Assembly: GCA_047627915.1 (NCBI GenBank)
Contig: JBLHTZ010000001.1
Coordinates: 62,001-126,000, forward strand
Reading direction: 5' to 3'
Source: NORP294 sp047627915
GTDB taxonomy: Bacteria; Bacteroidota; Bacteroidia; Flavobacteriales_E; Vicingaceae
DNA: 64,000 nt
This document shows positions 61,690-64,000 of the stretch, in pieces. The position numbers and the translations under genes are program-made. The notes below the pieces were generated by a model, which ran no database searches, had not been told where the DNA came from, and worked only from the letters and a program-made list of their open reading frames with translations. Each line of letters opens with the position of its first letter. Position 1 is the first letter of the stretch.

Positions 61690-62409
61690 TTACTTGTTAA
61701 TGTTCCAATTGTATTCTTTGAAACTAATTTTAGTTGTTGTCAATTTAGTAGTTGTATACCTGTTAAGGTAGTCTACAACAGTCCCATTTTTTGTGAAATC
61801 ATCTTTATACCAATCAAATAATTTTGATATTTCAGCTTCGGTAGCAGTTATCTCGTTTTTCGATGAGTTATTTATAAATTCTTTCGCCGCCTTGTCTAAC
61901 TTTTCATCTAATCCATCAGCAAAAAATGCTGAATTTGACAATTTCGGACAAGACACAGAAGCACAATTAACTACAAAATGAATTCTGGGGTCGGCATACT
62001 TTTTTCTAAGTATATCGTGCTCGATGTTATTTAACGAATATTTCTCTCCTTTAATGTCAATAAACTTTAAATCCCAAGCCTTACCTCCATTTATCTCCAT
62101 GATTGATTTTAAAGGATAATTGTTTAACATTAATTTAATCGTAAAAGCATTGTATGCATTAATCCAGTACGCCATGGTTTCATTTCTCGACCAGTTCCCA
62201 TCGGGTTTAGTTGTCGAAAGTAAAGCTAAATAGGTATCAAAAACTACTTGGTCTTTCTTAAACCCCTGATAATTTACATTGCCTTGAGTTGATACGTTTT
62301 TTAGAAGCAGTTTATCCCAAAGGGAATGATCAAATTTTGGCTCACTAACACCAGCGAAGGAAACAAGTGAAAAGAAAATAACTATGGCTATTGCTGTAAT
62401 GTTTTTCAT
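61690..62409 (-). CDS. Secreted DUF547 protein in the arsenosugar operon
   Basis: The 239-residue protein has a signal peptide (MKNITAIAIVIFFSLVSFAG) and a DUF547 domain: YWINAYNAFTIKLMLNNYP, DIKGEKYSLNNIEHDILR and HFVVNCASVSCPKLSNSAFF, with a pair of conserved cysteines in the last motif. DUF547 has been linked to a papain-like fold, but no activity is known to me. It is the first gene of the arsenosugar operon; a promoter-like TTTG and TAATTTAT pair lies upstream. Confidence 0.88.
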   Translation of the reverse strand: MKNITAIAIVIFFSLVSFAGVSEPKFDHSLWDKLLLKNVSTQGNVNYQGFKKDQVVFDTYLALLSTTKPDGNWSRNETMAYWINAYNAFTIKLMLNNYPLKSIMEINGGKAWDLKFIDIKGEKYSLNNIEHDILRKKYADPRIHFVVNCASVSCPKLSNSAFFADGLDEKLDKAAKEFINNSSKNEITATEAEISKLFDWYKDDFTKNGTVVDYLNRYTTTKLTTTKISFKEYNWNINK

Positions 62410-62443
62410 ACAATTAATTTAGAGTGTAAAGCTAGTGAAAGCA

Positions 62444-62473
62444 ATAAATTACGAATGTCGATTGTTTGACAAA
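62444..62473 (-). promoter_or_regulatory. Possible promoter of the arsenosugar operon
   Basis: On the minus strand TTTG (62473-62470), an 18-base spacer and TAATTTAT (62451-62444), which keeps six of eight positions of the -7 element. The box is 34 bases before the ATG of the DUF547 gene. Confidence 0.35.
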
Positions 62474-62510
62474 GTCAGATAGCGTAATAAAATGTAACAA
62501 TTTTTAACAG

Positions 62511-63122
62511 CTAAGCCGACAAGAGGCCAACTAAACTCTTATATGTATTCGAAAGTTGCACAGATAAATCAGAAGTGCTCACCCAAACTGCTTTTTCAAT
62601 CGCTTCCTCTTTTTGAGGGGTCAATTGCTCATTGCCTGCATAACTCATTTCAAACCAATAGGTGGTCTTTAAAATTCGTTCTTCCTTCTGAACATAGACA
62701 TGATATGTATTGAGTAACTGCTTTCCTAGTTTTAAATTTTTAATTCCACACTCCTCCTCTACTTCCCTTACGGCGGATTGTTCAGGAGTCTCTCCCGCTT
62801 CCATTTTACCTTTTGGCAAATCCCACTTGCCTAGTCTGTAGATTAAAAGAAGTTCTCCGTTAGAATTGTGAACCTTTCCACCTGCAGCACCAATTAAAGA
62901 AAACTGTTCTTGAAAAAGGGCCCAAAGATGTTCTAGATTTTTTGAATTCAAGAAGATATGCTGCACTGCTTCTTTCTCCTTCAATACCCAATCGATAATA
63001 AAGTTTATTTCATCAGCGTCTGGTTCATTCAATTCAAAAATAGATTCGAATTGTTGATTACTTTTCCGTTTTTCTCCGATAAAAATCGAATGCTCGTCAA
63101 TAAAAACTTGATACCTTTGCAC
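62511..63122 (-). CDS. NUDIX hydrolase with N-terminal extension
   Basis: The 203-residue protein has a Nudix box GKMEAGETPEQSAVREVEEECGI (matching G-x5-E-x7-REVxEExGI) at about 105-127, preceded by WDLPKG. The first 70 residues (QRYQVFIDEHSIFIGEKR...) are an extra domain seen in a subset of Bacteroidota NUDIX proteins; substrate is unknown. The start is GTG at 63122: the codon before it is a stop (TAG) and no ATG is nearby. It faces pyrE, whose ATG is 2 bases away on the other strand, so the promoter of pyrE lies inside its first codons. Confidence 0.85.
   Translation of the reverse strand: MQRYQVFIDEHSIFIGEKRKSNQQFESIFELNEPDADEINFIIDWVLKEKEAVQHIFLNSKNLEHLWALFQEQFSLIGAAGGKVHNSNGELLLIYRLGKWDLPKGKMEAGETPEQSAVREVEEECGIKNLKLGKQLLNTYHVYVQKEERILKTTYWFEMSYAGNEQLTPQKEEAIEKAVWVSTSDLSVQLSNTYKSLVGLLSA
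63112..63119 (+). promoter_or_regulatory. -7 promoter element of pyrE inside the NUDIX gene
   Basis: TACCTTTG is a perfect TAnnTTTG, and the pyrE ATG is 5 bases after it, giving a leaderless mRNA. The box is within codons 2-4 of the divergent NUDIX gene. Confidence 0.55.
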
Positions 63123-63124
63123 CT

Positions 63125-63772
63125 ATGCAAATTAACAAAGAAACGGCGAAAAGTGTAGCGGAATGTTTGCTTCAAATAAAAGCGATTGAACTCAATAAAA
63201 TTCAGCCATTTACATGGGCTTCAGGATGGAAATCGCCAATATACTGTGACAACAGAAAGACTCTTTCTTATCCAAAAGTGAGAACTTTTATCCGTCAGAA
63301 GTACATCGAAACGATTTTAGATAAGTTTGGTCAAGTAGATGTAATTGCCGGAGTTGCTACCGGTGGAATTGCGCAAGCAGCATTAATTGCGCAAGAATTA
63401 GAACTCCCTTTAGTCTATGTTCGATCTTCATCAAAAGGGCATGGCTTGCAAAACCTAATTGAAGGAGTGGTTGAGTCAGGTCAAAGAGTAGTGGTGATTG
63501 AAGATTTAATCTCAACAGGAATGAGCAGCTTGAAAGCCGTTGATGCATTGCGAGAAAAAGGATGTAACGTTGTAGGCATGGTCGCTATTTTTAGCTATGG
63601 ATTTGAAACTGCTGATCAAAACTTTAAAGAATACTCGTGTCCTCTTTATACATTGGGTGATTATGACTCGATGATTGAAGTTGCAGCTGAAGAAGGTTAC
63701 ATAAACAACGAAGACATTAAATCATTAAAAGGTTGGAGGAAAGATCCAGCAAATTGGAACGTATTAGTATGA
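63125..63772 (+). CDS. pyrE: Orotate phosphoribosyltransferase
   Basis: PyrE adds PRPP to orotate to make OMP in pyrimidine synthesis. The 215-residue protein has WASGWKSPIYCDNRKTLSYP at the start, VIAGVATGGIAQAALIA in the core and the PRPP motif VVVIEDLISTGMSSLKAV. The start is fixed by the -7 box just upstream. Its stop overlaps the ATG of the next gene by four bases (ATGA). Confidence 0.95.
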   Translation: MQINKETAKSVAECLLQIKAIELNKIQPFTWASGWKSPIYCDNRKTLSYPKVRTFIRQKYIETILDKFGQVDVIAGVATGGIAQAALIAQELELPLVYVRSSSKGHGLQNLIEGVVESGQRVVVIEDLISTGMSSLKAVDALREKGCNVVGMVAIFSYGFETADQNFKEYSCPLYTLGDYDSMIEVAAEEGYINNEDIKSLKGWRKDPANWNVLV

Positions 63773-64000
63773 CAACAATAGAAACCGAAAAGAAAATTTC
63801 TTCAAATAGTCCTGAGCAAATTTTTGCTTTCTTGAATGACATGAACAACTTTGAAAAGTTGATGCCAGAAGGGAAAATTGAAAAATGGGAATCAACCGAG
63901 GATCAGTGTGAATTCACCATTAAAGGCATGGCAAGAATTGGACTAAAGAAAGAAACAACGAACGCCCCAAACCATATGAAAGTTTCTTCGTTTGGAAAGG
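63769..64000 (+). CDS. SRPBCC-fold protein, 5' part
   Basis: An open frame starts at the ATG overlapping the pyrE stop and runs off the window. The 77 visible residues (MTTIETEKKISSNSPEQIFA, then FLNDMNNFEKLMPEGKIEKW) match the start of SRPBCC/polyketide-cyclase-like proteins, which form a helix-grip fold and bind hydrophobic ligands. It is translationally coupled to pyrE. Function is unknown. Confidence 0.75.
   Translation, partial: MTTIETEKKISSNSPEQIFAFLNDMNNFEKLMPEGKIEKWESTEDQCEFTIKGMARIGLKKETTNAPNHMKVSSFGK

Noticed and set aside
1..64000. tRNA, rRNA, CRISPR arrays, insertion sequences, integrases
   Set aside because: I looked through the intergenic regions on both strands and saw no T-loop-like tRNA signature, regular spacer repeats, transposase or integrase frames. 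A covariance-model search would be needed to exclude small RNAs.

Overview
The window is a 64 kb piece of a low-GC Bacteroidota chromosome, most likely of the order Flavobacteriales. The main evidence is a type IX secretion translocon gene (sprA), two proteins with T9SS C-terminal sorting domains, an alternative complex III operon, DUF6029 and Omp28 families, and repeated use of the Bacteroidota -7 promoter element TAnnTTTG. The neighbourhood maeB-ruvA-sprA-gcvH-VanZ-tonB also fits this group. I cannot assign a genus. I saw no tRNA, rRNA, CRISPR array, insertion sequence or prophage. Most of the window is ordinary core genome.

Layout. 1-1925: 3' part of atpA, then atpG, closed by a terminator. 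2051-5458: a large secreted PNGase F-like protein. 5461-9179: a coiled-coil membrane protein, a ComF-like phosphoribosyltransferase, a free-methionine-R-sulfoxide reductase and a lipoprotein. 9276-14632: a PurF-type amidotransferase, an arsR-arsM pair and dxs. 14705-15260: the remnant of a broken or fused surface-protein gene. 15431-27249 (minus): tonB, a VanZ-like gene, gcvH, sprA, ruvA and maeB. 27343-36910: a sirtuin, a T9SS cargo protein, a TlpA/DUF6029/Omp28 group, a small outer-membrane protein with ubiX, a monocistronic 62-aa gene, then queG, ruvB and an outer-membrane protein. 36964-48070 (minus): one respiratory operon, actABCDEF followed by cytochrome c oxidase subunits II and I. 48295-53262: a SPOR protein, tadA, aspS and yicC-gmk-nadD. 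53290-58700 (minus): a four-gene surface-structure cluster. 58841-62409 (minus): an arsenosugar-type operon. 62511-64000: a NUDIX gene, pyrE and the start of an SRPBCC protein.

How the parts work together. The act/cox operon encodes a quinol-to-oxygen electron-transfer chain (ACIII plus aa3-type oxidase), and the ATP synthase subunits use the resulting proton gradient. SprA exports CTD-tagged proteins such as the two found here. ArsM at 12 kb could supply methylated arsenic to the radical-SAM ArsS operon at 60 kb.

The least explained locus is 53290-58700. It holds a PapD/DUF916-like periplasmic beta-sandwich protein, two related secreted subunits and a 1016-aa usher-like outer-membrane barrel. 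A strong terminator follows the first subunit gene. This looks like a non-canonical chaperone/subunit/outer-membrane assembly system. The second subunit gene carries an apparent one-base frameshift in its signal peptide.

Several genes (5461-6390, 7117-7599, 63125-63772) have a -7 box only 5-6 bases before the ATG, which points to leaderless mRNAs.
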